Of a stretch of 64,000 nt of DNA, positions 21,101 to 27,040 are shown in pieces; the stretch's first letter is position 1, and each line of letters opens with the position of its first letter. A program made the position numbers and the translations under genes. Under the pieces are notes generated by a model, which was not told the DNA's origin, made no database searches, and saw only the letters and a list, made by a program, of their open reading frames with translations. This DNA is from Ctenosaura bakeri (lineage: Eukaryota; Chordata; Lepidosauria; Squamata; Iguanidae). The DNA lies in assembly GCA_948474755.1 (NCBI GenBank), contig CAOLHI010001015.1:124001-188000 (forward strand). The letters run 5' to 3'.

Positions 21101-22427
21101 CCTGTGTGTGCATGTCCATTGAAGAAGATAACAGGACATGAGCACTTTTGTTTGTTTGCTTTACATAGGGGTTCCTGGAACAGCACCCCTGTATATATGG
21201 AGGACACACTATATATACAAAGATATATACATATATACAAAAGTACAGTAAAATAAACAAAAGCTTACCATTAGATATTCAAAAGTACTGTACATTAAAA
21301 TCAACAAAAGTGGACTATACTATAAGCACAAATACTGGGATGCCATGTAGAGGAGAGAGTGGGCTTGTTTTCTGCTGCTCCAGAGACCAGGACAAGGAGC
21401 AATGGATTCAAGCTGCAGGAAAGGAGATTCCACCTGAACCTCAGGAAGAACTTCCTGACAGTTAGGGCTGTCTGGCAGTGGAATCTGCTGCCTTGGAGTG
21501 TGGTGGAGTCTCCTTCCTTGGAGGTTTTTAAGCAGAGGCTTGATGGCCATCTGTCGGGAGTGCTTTGAGGGTGTTCCTGCATGGCAGGGGGTTGGACTGG
21601 ATGGCCCCTGGGGTCTCTTCCAACTCTACATTTCTATGATTCTATGATTCTGTAAGAGATGCACTACATACAGTTTCTAAGAGATGTGCTGGGAATCCAC
21701 TCAGTGCCATTTATTTGTCTGTGTACAGACTGAACAAAAAGATGGCGCTGGGTCGATGGAGAGGAAAAGCAGGGCATGGACAATTTTTGATGATCTGCTC
21801 TTTTTGCCCTTTTCAATTACCACTGGAACCCATATATTTCATGTATAGTTGAAAGAGTGGACGACACATTGAATATGTGGATTCTGGTTGTAATTGGAAT
21901 GGATCAAAAGAGCAGGTTGTCAAAAAGTGGGCCATTCAAAAGCCTGTAGTTGAAATCTGTGTCCTTGCATTCACCACTTAGTTAATTCAAGTCCTGCCCT
22001 TTAGAGAAACAGAGAGCAAGTCCACCCCATCTTCTCTGTGGCACTGTTAACTGGGGCTCTCCACCAAGTAAAGGTTGATTAATAAACTGTATCTGAGGCG
22101 ATGGACTGATGAAATGGAGTACGCACCCATTTTACAGTAATTTTTAAAGGATACTGAAGACATTGGCACTGTAACATAATTTTATAAAACAAACTCAACA
22201 TTGTCAATGCAAATTTAATTTTTTAAAATCCCTTTATTGAAATAACACAAAGGAGCCAAAATGGTGACTGAAAACAAACAAAAGTGCCCTTTTGTCTCAA
22301 CTCAGCTGGTTAAATTTGTCCCTTGCAATAATTCATTCCTGTTGCAAACCTGAAAAATAGAACTTCAGGCCATCCAATAAAGTCTGAAGTGATGAAAGAG
22401 GGGATTACTTACATGAGAGTTGCCCAT
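812..22427 (-). CDS. ANXA13: Annexin A13, complete coding sequence in 11 exons (gene span)
   Basis: Coding exons, 5' to 3' on the minus strand: 22427-22413, 17913-17832, 14355-14261, 11096-10926, 10313-10280, 10186-10107, 7363-7295, 6079-5978, 4600-4525, 3614-3502, 931-812. Lengths sum to 957 nt, giving 318 aa plus stop (human ANXA13 is about 316 aa, from memory). All introns read GT-AG and phases join without a break. The protein starts M-G-N, the N-myristoylation signal that sets ANXA13 apart among annexins. It then has four annexin repeats with calcium-site cores GMGTDE (31-36), GAGTDE (103-108), GEGRWGTDE (184-192) and GLGTDE (262-267). Acidic partners follow at about E73, D145, E229 and D304. 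Known family role: calcium-dependent binding to acidic phospholipids and apical or late endosomal traffic in intestinal and kidney epithelium. No premature stops are seen, so the gene looks functional. The 5' UTR and TSS are not proven. Confidence 0.96.
1133..1366 (-). repeat. 5S rRNA-derived SINE (5S-Sauria type)
   Basis: Minus-oriented and diverged. The right part is the reverse complement of a 5S rRNA-like head; the left part is the shared tail starting GTGTGTATGTGGGCCCTCAAG. It lies in the last ANXA13 intron. Confidence 0.75.
1535..1700. repeat. Palindromic MITE fragment of the GGACTACAACTCCCA type
   Basis: Inverted arms around TGGTCCAGCAGATGTTGTTG and CTGCAGTCCAACATCATCAT. A short GTAGGGCTGTTGCAAACT unit is directly repeated at 1643-1677. 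Degenerate. Confidence 0.4.
1950..2145 (+). mobile_element. GC-rich GGCC-terminus MITE, partial copy
   Basis: Matches the internal and right-hand part of the complete copies at 5465-5893 and 8369-8805, ending ATGTGGAAAAGGCC. The left terminus is missing. The internal hairpin core (1968-1978) is flipped relative to the 5465 copy. Very high GC. Confidence 0.6.
2150..2640. other. GC-rich segment without an identified origin
   Basis: A strongly G/C-rich stretch with several C- and G-homopolymer runs, between the partial MITE and an hAT terminus. Open frames here (171-185 aa) are compositional artefacts with no domain. It could be the internal part of a non-autonomous hAT element or a decayed GC-rich transposon. 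Confidence 0.4.
2651..2727 (-). mobile_element. hAT terminus resembling SPIN
   Basis: On the minus strand it begins CAGTGGTTCTCAACCTTCC, followed by GTTCCTCATGTTGTGGTGAC and CCCCAACCATAAAATTATTT. This matches the terminus of SPIN non-autonomous hAT elements as I remember it. The opposite terminus and an 8-bp duplication of CCCTAACA were not found, so this is one end only. Confidence 0.65.
3221..3352. mobile_element. Palindromic MITE (TTTTGGACTTCAGCTCTCA type)
   Basis: The left arm reads CCAGGTGTTTTGGACTTCAG; the right arm reads GTGGTCCAAAATATCCGGAG, an inverted repeat about 130 bp long. Similar diverged fragments lie at 4043-4110, 30775-30885, 36155-36300 and 46680-46790. Confidence 0.55.
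3502..3614 (-). CDS. ANXA13: ANXA13 coding exon 10 (annexin repeat 4)
   Basis: 113 nt. Encodes [19 protein letters not shown] then [18 protein letters not shown], the fourth annexin signature. Acceptor TTTCAAAG, donor GAG|GTAAG. Phase matches exons 9 and 11. Confidence 0.94.
4212..4452 (-). repeat. 5S rRNA-derived SINE (5S-Sauria type)
   Basis: Well-preserved minus-oriented copy: tail TGTATGTGCCTTCAAGTCAT at left, 5S-like head at right with the complement of CCTGATTAGTACTTGGATGG. Just downstream of ANXA13 exon 9 in transcript order. Confidence 0.85.
4525..4600 (-). CDS. ANXA13: ANXA13 coding exon 9 (repeat 3 C-terminal half)
   Basis: 76 nt. Encodes [20 protein letters not shown] and AYLTI plus one base. 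Glu in SETSG completes the repeat-3 calcium site. Acceptor GCTACAG, donor G|GTAAG. Confidence 0.95.
4951..5172. mobile_element. Palindromic MITE with GGCC-like ends
   Basis: Left end GGCCTGTTCATACTACGCAG, right end TAGTGTGAATGAGCC, with inner arms CCACTTTAACTGCC and GCAGTTAAAGTGGAATAATA. No clean 3-bp duplication is visible. Confidence 0.65.
5465..5893 (+). mobile_element. GC-rich MITE, complete, TTA target duplication
   Basis: 429 bp. Left end GGCCCTTTTCTCACACAG, right end GGTGTGAAAGGGCC. TTA at 5462-5464 and 5894-5896 forms a 3-bp target duplication, as in PIF/Harbinger-like elements. The interior is GC-rich with an internal hairpin at 5711-5741. It encodes no transposase. Confidence 0.8.
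5978..6079 (-). CDS. ANXA13: ANXA13 coding exon 8 (annexin repeat 3)
   Basis: 102 nt, 34 codons, phase 0. Encodes [20 protein letters not shown] and [23 protein letters not shown] is the modified calcium loop typical of annexin repeat 3. Acceptor CCCTGAG, donor CAT|GTGAGT. Confidence 0.95.
6310..6655 (-). mobile_element. L2 LINE 3' fragment
   Basis: The minus strand reads an L2-like ORF end ([14 protein letters not shown], then [12 protein letters not shown]) followed by the 3' UTR-like GGGACTCAAAGTGGCT complement. Strongly diverged. Confidence 0.5.
7295..7363 (-). CDS. ANXA13: ANXA13 coding exon 7 (linker between repeats 2 and 3)
   Basis: 69 nt, 23 codons, phase 0. Encodes [15 protein letters not shown] then KDAKDLYE. 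The inter-repeat linker is divergent while KDAKDLY is conserved. Acceptor CTTCTCCAG, donor GAA|GTAAGT. The open frame on the plus strand over this exon is a shadow. Confidence 0.94.
7873..8333. mobile_element. Palindromic MITE, split by a Sauria SINE
   Basis: The left half runs from GCCCTTACACACTACATGAG to about 8008; the right half resumes at about 8251 (CAAAATCCAGGATTCC) and ends GGTGTGAAAAAGAC. A second copy of the same family starts immediately after. Confidence 0.6.
8009..8250 (+). repeat. Sauria SINE (tRNA-derived), inserted in a MITE
   Basis: tRNA-like head AGTATAGTGGTTTACATG and GGGTTCAAGTCCCTGCTGGG (box B), body GGCAAACCACTTTTGAGGAA, tail CTTAGGGTTGCCATAAGATG and ACACAGCTACAACA. The insertion is younger than the host MITE. 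Confidence 0.88.
8336..8965. mobile_element. Palindromic MITE, split by a GC-rich MITE
   Basis: Begins CCTTTCACACTACACAATTA and resumes at 8809 with ATTCTACTTTAACTGCC, ending GTGGTGAGAAAGGGCCC. The internal insertion at 8369-8805 has a clear TAT duplication. Confidence 0.65.
8369..8805 (+). mobile_element. GC-rich MITE, complete, TAT target duplication
   Basis: 437 bp. Ends GGCCCTTTTTGCACAGC and GCTGTGGAAAGGGCC. TAT at 8366-8368 and 8806-8808. Same family as 5465-5893. It is inserted in an older MITE, whose uninterrupted form (GCTATGATTCCAC) is seen in the sister copy at 4951. Confidence 0.82.
9053..9424 (+). repeat. Unclassified TIR repeat, copy A
   Basis: About 370 bp, co-linear with 22823-23196: both contain TTAATC near the left end, GCTGCAA, AGGCAAAAGCAAACTGCTGC and TGTTGGAGGG at the right end. 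The ends look like short inverted repeats (CATACCCT against AGGGTATG in copy B). No coding capacity. Confidence 0.65.
9425..10100. other. Intron sequence, nothing recognised
   Basis: ANXA13 intron between exons 6 and 7. A palindrome-like segment is seen near 9880-9990 (a TATTCACACATACCA-type stretch mirrored by TGTGTGAATAGCAAAAC), otherwise unique sequence. Confidence 0.3.
10107..10186 (-). CDS. ANXA13: ANXA13 coding exon 6 (repeat 2, calcium-site acidic residue)
   Basis: 80 nt. Encodes [15 protein letters not shown] and [11 protein letters not shown]. The Asp in SDTSG is the second part of the repeat-2 type-2 calcium site. Acceptor CTTCTTAG, donor CAG|GTAAGG. Confidence 0.95.
10280..10313 (-). 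CDS. ANXA13: ANXA13 coding exon 5 (34-nt small exon, repeat 2)
   Basis: Encodes [11 protein letters not shown] plus one base; human has EIIAIKEAYQR here (from memory). Acceptor TTTGCCACAG, donor GTAAGT. Without it the frame between exons 4 and 6 does not close. Confidence 0.9.
10926..11096 (-). CDS. ANXA13: ANXA13 coding exon 4 (end of repeat 1, start of repeat 2)
   Basis: 171 nt, 57 codons, phase 0 at both ends. It carries [16 protein letters not shown] (the acidic residue that closes calcium site 1), [18 protein letters not shown], and the repeat-2 loop [19 protein letters not shown]. Acceptor TTCTTAG, donor CAG|GTAAGG. Confidence 0.96.
11400..12696. other. Intron sequence, mostly unrecognised
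   Basis: ANXA13 intron 3. A diverged GTGACTCCTGGCTGTGATGG fragment near 11615-11690 resembles the short palindromic repeats elsewhere. No exon, conserved frame or other repeat was identified. Confidence 0.3.
12697..13178 (-). mobile_element. CR1 LINE 3' fragment
   Basis: Minus strand: C-terminal end of CR1 ORF2 ([54 protein letters not shown]) read open for about 130 codons, then a 3' end with the CR1 octamer-like TCTATGATTATATGATTC. 5'-truncated as is usual for CR1. Confidence 0.9.
13180..14250. other. Intron sequence, nothing recognised
   Basis: ANXA13 intron 3 between the CR1 fragment and exon 3. Contains a CTCCTCCTCC pyrimidine run at 14202-14227 and no identifiable gene or repeat. Confidence 0.3.
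14261..14355 (-). CDS. ANXA13: ANXA13 coding exon 3 (annexin repeat 1)
   Basis: 95 nt, a length typical of this annexin exon. It encodes [13 protein letters not shown], then the helix with [14 protein letters not shown]. Acceptor TTTGCAG, donor AAG|GTAAGT. It completes the type-2 calcium loop begun by exon 2. Confidence 0.95.
14503..14590 (+). mobile_element. hAT-like terminus fragment
   Basis: Reads CAATGGTTCTTAATCTGTGG and GGACTCCCAGGGGGCTGCAA, like the ends of hAT elements that start CAGTGGTTCTTAA. The other end was not found. Confidence 0.45.
14780..15270 (+). mobile_element. L1 LINE 3' end
   Basis: The plus strand encodes the L1 ORF2 C-terminus pattern [18 protein letters not shown], then a stop and an AT-rich 3' UTR-like tail. 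Diverged and 5'-truncated. Confidence 0.5.
15735..15953 (-). repeat. Sauria SINE (tRNA-derived)
   Basis: Minus-oriented: tail complement TTGTTGTATGCCTTTAATGT, body TTTTGCCATTGCTGTGCTAT, head GGATTTGAACCTAGTCCAGT. Moderately diverged. Confidence 0.75.
16401..16630 (+). repeat. 5S rRNA-derived SINE (5S-Sauria type)
   Basis: The plus-oriented head is plainly 5S-like: CCATCTGATCTTGGAAGCTA, GTAGGGTCAGCCCTGGTTAA, TACTTGGACAGGAGACCACC. This covers the 5S internal promoter region (box A and box C area). Then comes the shared SINE tail CCATAAGTCAACAGGTGACC. Confidence 0.9.
16631..17400. other. Intron sequence, nothing recognised
   Basis: ANXA13 intron 2. The 115-aa minus frame around 17129-17476 overlaps a SINE head and has no domain. 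Confidence 0.3.
17409..17536 (+). repeat. Sauria SINE, 3'-truncated
   Basis: tRNA-like head GAGAGCCAGTGCGGTGTAGT, GTTTGAGCATTG, body CATGGAAACCCACTGGGCAC. It loses similarity after about 17536 and has no shared 3' tail. Confidence 0.75.
17832..17913 (-). CDS. ANXA13: ANXA13 coding exon 2 (N-terminal tail and start of repeat 1)
   Basis: 82 nt. Acceptor TTTCCTAG, donor G|GTAAG. It encodes residues 6-32: a basic stretch PKIKQRRHH, then [18 protein letters not shown], ending with the first base of the Gly codon of GMGTDE. The tail differs from the human Ser/Pro-rich tail. A long TTTC microsatellite lies about 130 nt upstream in intron 1. Confidence 0.9.
18041..18120 (+). repeat. (TTTC)n microsatellite
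   Basis: About 20 tandem TTTC units in ANXA13 intron 1, reading (GAAA)n in the transcript, about 130 nt upstream of exon 2. The [12 protein letters not shown] open frames over it are artefacts. Confidence 0.95.
18586..18608 (+). repeat. (CA)n microsatellite
   Basis: A run of about 11 CA dinucleotides. Confidence 0.85.
18655..19215 (-). mobile_element. L1 LINE 3' end
   Basis: The minus strand encodes [20 protein letters not shown] and [13 protein letters not shown], the L1 ORF2 C-terminal pattern, then an AT-rich 3' UTR. 5'-truncated. Confidence 0.55.
19351..19795 (+). mobile_element. CR1 LINE 3' fragment (older copy)
   Basis: The plus strand encodes the CR1 C-terminal pattern [20 protein letters not shown] and MFKYFKGC, with later frame breaks, ending with TGGTCTCTTCCAACACTGTC. 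More diverged than the other copies. Confidence 0.8.
19800..20960. other. Intron sequence, mostly unrecognised
   Basis: ANXA13 intron 1. A lone GAGAGCCAGTGTGGTGT at about 20441 matches the first bases of the Sauria SINE head but does not continue. No other feature. Confidence 0.3.
20981..21004 (+). repeat. (AC)n microsatellite
   Basis: About 12 AC dinucleotides. Confidence 0.85.
21338..21652 (+). mobile_element. CR1 LINE 3' fragment (young-looking)
   Basis: The plus strand encodes [20 protein letters not shown] and [20 protein letters not shown], then GGTTGGACTGGATGGCCCCT and the CR1 3' octamers TTCTATGATTCTATGATTC. Very similar to the copies at 50061 and 52558. Confidence 0.9.
21660..22400. 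other. Intron sequence next to ANXA13 exon 1
   Basis: No gene or clear repeat. AT-rich, no conserved frame, and no equivalent of the alternative N-terminal exon known for the long human ANXA13 isoform. Confidence 0.3.
22413..22427 (-). CDS. ANXA13: ANXA13 coding exon 1 (start codon, myristoylation signal)
   Basis: Reads ATG GGC AAC TCT CAT then a GTAAGT donor, encoding M-G-N-S-H; human starts M-G-N-R-H (from memory). It joins exon 2 in phase 0. The start is only 15 coding nt, so ORF finders miss it. It was chosen because no other MGN start next to a donor was found upstream of exon 2, and the frame closes. Any upstream noncoding exon is not visible. Confidence 0.82.
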
Positions 22428-22500
22428 TTCTCCTTAGAACCCCAGAGCTTTGCTCTTCAGTGTGATAAAGATCCGTTAATATTCACTTTTTATGTTGCAA
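22428..22500 (-). promoter_or_regulatory. ANXA13: Candidate ANXA13 core promoter / 5' UTR
   Basis: Minus-strand sequence directly upstream of the ATG. A TATA-like CATAAAAAG lies about 55 nt before the ATG, which would allow a TSS about 25 nt upstream of translation start. A GTTAATATTCAC half-match to an HNF1-type site sits next to it. Placement rests only on these weak motifs; a distal noncoding first exon is equally possible. Confidence 0.25.
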
Positions 22501-22822
22501 TAGTTCCGGGATTAATAAATAACCTCTGTCACTATCCCTGTATGTGACGCTTAATTAATTAAAGATCCCATCCTTTTATTAAAGCCACAGGTTTCTAAAC
22601 ACTTGAGCATTCTAGCGGCTACTAGATTTCTTCTAACAAAAGGGCAGCAGCAGAGGAAGGACACTGGTACTCTTGTCTGTTTGGGAAGCATGTTTTCCCA
22701 GAAGCAAGCATCTACTTATTTTAAAACATTTTTAGTCCAGCTTTAAGGGCGGGGGTGGGAAAACCTTTGATCTTCCATAATTTCTCACTGTTTTCCGTGC
22801 TAACTTACACTTTTAGCACTTG

Positions 22823-23196
22823 CATACCCTTCAGCTGTCCCAAATTTGCAGGGAAAGTCCCAATTAATCCTGTGCTATCCCACTTTTTCAGCTGCCTTTA
22901 AAAAGTTCCAGTTTCTCTTTCCTTCACCCACTTTCTGCCTTTGTCCTCAGCTTACTTCAGTTGCTGCAAACTGGTTTCAAAGTGCAAAAGTAGTTTGCAT
23001 TACTTAACTCAGCAAGAGGGAGAGGAGAGGGAAGAATCTTGCCTTTCTCAGTAGAAAAAGGCAAAAGCAAACTGCTGCAACCTCTTCTAGCTTGTGTGTT
23101 CTTCCTCACTAGTAACTCTTGCCATTTTGACTACACTATTGATGTTGTTTGGCCGCACATGTCCCCGTTTTCACCTGTGTAATGTTGGAGGGTATG
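22823..23196 (+). repeat. Unclassified TIR repeat, copy B
   Basis: Ends CATACCCTTCAGCTGTCC and GTAATGTTGGAGGGTATG form an imperfect terminal inverted repeat. Co-linear with 9053-9424 over the whole length. Lies about 400 bp upstream of the ANXA13 start. Confidence 0.65.
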
Positions 23197-23199
23197 AAG

Positions 23200-24285
23200 T
23201 TGAAGTCTAAAACATTTGCTAAGCCAGAGGGTACCTGTTCCTGTTTTGAGCATCCAAGCCCTTCTCAAGATAGCATTCACAGTAGAATCCACTACAGTGT
23301 AATGATCAGAGCAACAGACAAATGAATAAAATTAAAAAAAAAATAACCAGAAAGAATAAAAAATGTCAGAAAGGATAAAGAATAAGAATATGCATCACAA
23401 AGCAGAACAACCTATAACTGTAGCTGAGAACCATTAGCAATGTGATAGAATAGAACTCAAATCCATGGGAAAACAAATGGGAATTTTCTGAAAGACCTGC
23501 GAGTGTCCCTACCTGCAGGAGGAAAAATACATGTAAATAGGCATTGTCTGCACAAATCTATGGCAGTCCGTATTTTACTGGTCCAATAGATTAACAACAG
23601 GTAGTGGTCTAGAACATGGTGAGGAGAGAGAAGGGCCCAGGTATAATTCTCAGGTACAATCTAAGCAGAAGATTTTTTGTGCTTAAAAAAAAATCACAGT
23701 CTAGGGAACTGTTGCCAGAGGAGACAATATTGGCCAGAGTCTGGAAGCAAAAAGAAAAAAGAAAAAGAAAAAGAAAAGCCTAACTTCCTAGTACAACTCC
23801 CAGAAGCCCTTAGGCAATATTGCCATGTAACTTTTCCAGGCTCTGAATTAATCTAGGTGGGCTGCCTCCATTTAAGATACACAGATCTAAATAGATTTTT
23901 CTATAGATCTACCTATTAGTGATTTATAAGTAAAACATAATCCACCCTGTATGTGTTTCAGCAGGTGTGGTAATCTTGACTGTCCTTCCTTCCTTGGTAG
24001 TCCATGGTACCTGCAGAACTCTCCTCCACAATTACATTTTAAATGAGTTCACTCTCTATTGTTTTAGGTGGAAACTGACATGTAAATGTAACTGATATGC
24101 AAATATAATGATATGTATATGTCATGCTAATACAAAGCCACTTAATACCAATTTGTCTTTGTAAATACATACTGCTCTCTTTCTTCATTCAATCTCTTTC
24201 ATCATCATCATCCCTAACTTTCAAAATCAATGCAGTATATTTCATAGATATACATATAACTTTTTAACATCTACATGAAACAGTT
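23200..24285. other. Intergenic, nothing recognised
   Basis: Includes an A/G simple stretch at 23748-23778 (AAAGAAAAAG units). No gene. Confidence 0.3.
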
Positions 24286-25300
24286 CGGAGAGATCACTTG
24301 GAGGCATGGGGCAGATGCTATCAGTATGCAGATGACAGCTAAATCTATTTGTCCATGCCTTCATAAACAGCTTTTGCTAAGGATATTGTGTCTCCTCTGA
24401 AAGAATACTTGAAGGAGGTTATGGGCTGGGTGAAGAAGAACAAATTGAAACTGAATCCAGAGAAGACAGAGGTGCTTACTATCAAGGATCCTAATCTGGG
24501 GTTGGAGGTGTGTCAACCAGTTCTGGACGGGGTCACACTCCCCCTGAAAGACTGTGTTCACAGTTTGGGAGTGCTCCTGGATCCGTCCCTCCAAATGTCA
24601 ACTCAGATAGATGCAATGGTCAAGAGTGCTTGTCATCAGCTTCGGCTGATATGCCAACAGCTCCCCTTCCTAGAACTGGACGACCTAAAGATGGTAGTAC
24701 ACTGGTAACCTCAAGGCTGGACTTCTGCAATGTGCTCTGCATTGGGCTCCCTTTTCATCAAGTTCAGAAACTCCAACTGGATCAAAATATAGCAGCCAGA
24801 TTGATTACATATCACACCATTGTTAAAATCACTCCACTGGGCAAAGTACAAAGCGTTGGTTATTACCTTACATGGTTTGGGTCCAAGTTATCTGCAGGAT
24901 CCCCTCCTCTCATACAATCTGCCCCATACACTCAGGTCCTCTGGGGGCCATTTACTAAACCAGTCAGGACTAGACTGGCAATGGTCACCCAGAGGATCTT
25001 CTCGTTGGCCAACCCAGGCTGTGGAATGACTTGCCAGAAGAAATTCAATAGCACAATATACTGGCTGAATTTTAAAAAATACTAAAGACTAATCTCTTCC
25101 AGCAGGCCTACCCAGTCTACTTTTAAGTGTATTTTTAAGTGTACTTTTAATTGTATTTTAATTGTATTTTTAACTGTGATATATTTTAATTATAGTATAT
25201 TTGTATCAGTTCTTATATATGTATTTTAACTACACCTTTTAACTCCATCTATTCTGTACCCCATCTTGAGCCATGGGGAGAGGTGGATATTAATTTTAAC
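24286..25300 (+). mobile_element. L2 LINE 3' half, degenerate
   Basis: The plus strand carries the L2 reverse transcriptase end: YQYADD at about 24318-24337 (followed by a stop), WVKKNKLKLNPEKTEVL, HSLGVLLDPSL, TSRLDFCNVLCIGLPFHQVQ, KLQLDQNIAARLI. The frame is broken by stops and shifts, so it is not autonomous. It ends in the 3' region before the TAA microsatellite. Confidence 0.88.
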
Positions 25301-25311
25301 AGTAGTAGTAG

Positions 25312-25363
<52 letters not shown>
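25312..25363 (+). repeat. (TAA)n microsatellite at the L2 3' end
   Basis: About 17 TAA units directly following the L2 copy, as expected of an expanded L2 tail. Confidence 0.9.
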
Positions 25364-25364
<1 letters not shown>

Positions 25365-25539
25365 TCCACATAAATTTTTAGAGTGCCTGTCTGACAGAGA
25401 GAAGGTAGTCTGATACTGTGGGGCTGCTTCCCTTTTGGAACTGTGAAAATCTAGAAACACTACAGTCTGTGGCAGAGTTTATCAGCATCTCTACTTGGTC
25501 AGGGATCGAACTAAGTATAACATCATTCTAGAAAAGGGG

Positions 25540-26136
25540 TGGGCAACTGCAAACAAGACAGATGCCATTTTTCTGCACTTAGCCAGCAGGCCACAGAAAT
25601 GCATTTCAGCACGCCCAAAGTGACATGATATCACTTCTGGCCATCATTTTTGGCCAATTTTTTCTTTTCTTGTCTGTTTTGAGGAGGTTTGGGGGTGAGG
25701 AGTGTTAGGCGAGAAAACTATTCCTTTTTTAAGGCAGTTTGGGGATAAAAATACCACCCCTAAATCAACCTAATTAAAAAAAATTTTTTTTGGAGGGGCT
25801 GGGGTTTTTGATGGGTTCTGGGAATCCTGTAATCTGCTTGGAAAAATTATTTTTCTGGACCATGCTTCCCAGAATCCTTCAGCCAGTTATGAGTCCATGA
25901 AAATAATTTTTCAAGCTGTTGCACATCATTTGTACAGTTATTGGGGAACTGAGAGTTGCACATGGTTCTTTCTTGCAAAGACTGGAGAGCAAACTCCCTC
26001 CAGCTGCTCTGTGTCTCATCACTGGCTTCTGGTTTTCCTTTCCCTATGGTATTCCTTCAAGTAAGAAAGGAGCACAACCTCTCAGTGTCCCGTGGGTGGT
26101 GTCAGGACAGAGTGATTATAGCTGAATGTCTGTTAT
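25540..26136. other. Intergenic, possible decayed hAT
   Basis: Starts GGGGTGGGCAACTGC, like some hAT ends, then purine/pyrimidine-rich sequence with ACCATGCTTCCCAGAATCC near 25860. Not classifiable with confidence. Confidence 0.3.
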
Positions 26137-26693
26137 TTGTTTGCTTCTTGTTGTTTTGTGCCTTCAAGTCATTTCCAACTTATGATGACTCTATTAAGGG
26201 GTTTTCTTGGCAAGATTTGTTCGGAGGGGGTTTGCCATTGCCTTCTTCTAAGGTTGAGAGACTGTGACTTGTCCATGGTCACCCAGGCCATTTCCGCATT
26301 ACACTGTTATTGTGCTATTATTCTACTTTCAACCTCCTATGGAATCCTGGGGTTTGCAGTTTAGGAAGGGGCATTTAGAATTCTCAGTCAAAGAGCTGTT
26401 TGGTCTCAGTAAACTACAAATTGCAGAATTCCACAGGATGTTGAAAATGGAATAATAGCATTGTAACAGTGTAGTGCAGAAAGGCCCTGAGAGTAATATA
26501 AGCTGTCATGACCAGCAGCCATTAATAGTCTCATCTTCCAGGTCTAATTTCCTTAAAGCCAACCAAACTGATATACATTGCCACAATTTTAATTGGTCCA
26601 GTGTAGTGCAGAAATGGCCCCAGTGGGTTTCCATAGCTGAGTAGGGATTCAAACAGTGCTCATCAAATGTTCAAACCACTTCAAACCACTGCC
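26137..26693 (-). repeat. Sauria SINE split by a MITE, with flanking duplication
   Basis: The minus-oriented tail and body at 26143-26285 and the head at 26620-26693 are separated by a MITE. TCTGTTAT at 26129-26136 and 26694-26701 is the SINE's target duplication, bracketing the whole nest. Confidence 0.85.
26286..26619. mobile_element. Palindromic MITE nested in a Sauria SINE, CCA duplication
   Basis: Ends GGCCATTTCCGCATTACACT and AGTGTAGTGCAGAAATGGCC. CCA at 26283-26285 and 26620-26622; removing one copy restores the SINE sequence GGTCACCCAGTGGG. A second right-hand terminus occurs inside at about 26486, so this copy carries a duplicated end. Confidence 0.82.
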
Positions 26694-26800
26694 TCTGTTA
26701 TACTGAATGAAAATTATAAGGAAACATATCCAAGAACTGTGAGAGTTGTTTTACTCACAAAGGACGCATTGTACTGTAATTAAGACAGCTTAAATAAGAT

Positions 26801-27031
26801 GTTGTATATGTGCATCTTCCTTCAAGCTGTCTGTTGATTTATGGAAACCCCATAAATTTCATAGGGTTTTCTTAGTCAAAGGATATGCAGGAGTGGTTTG
26901 CCTTCCTCTGAAATAGAGCCTACTGAACTTGGAAGTCCTTAGCGGTCCCTCATCCAAATATTGATTAGGCCTTACTCTGCTTAGCTTCCAAGATCAGATG
27001 GGATCTGATGCCTTCTAGGTAGTAAGGCCTC
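26801..27031 (-). repeat. 5S-Sauria SINE with a 9-bp target duplication
   Basis: Tail GTTGTATATGTGCATCTTCC at left; 5S head complement with CTTAGCTTCCAAGATCAGAT at right. AAATAAGAT at 26792-26800 and 27032-27040 flanks it exactly. Confidence 0.9.
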
Positions 27032-27040
27032 AAATAAGAT

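Noticed and set aside
24388..25085. Plus-strand frames of 106 and 191 codons as a possible gene
   Set aside because: They encode broken L2 reverse transcriptase; stops and a frame change show it is a dead LINE.
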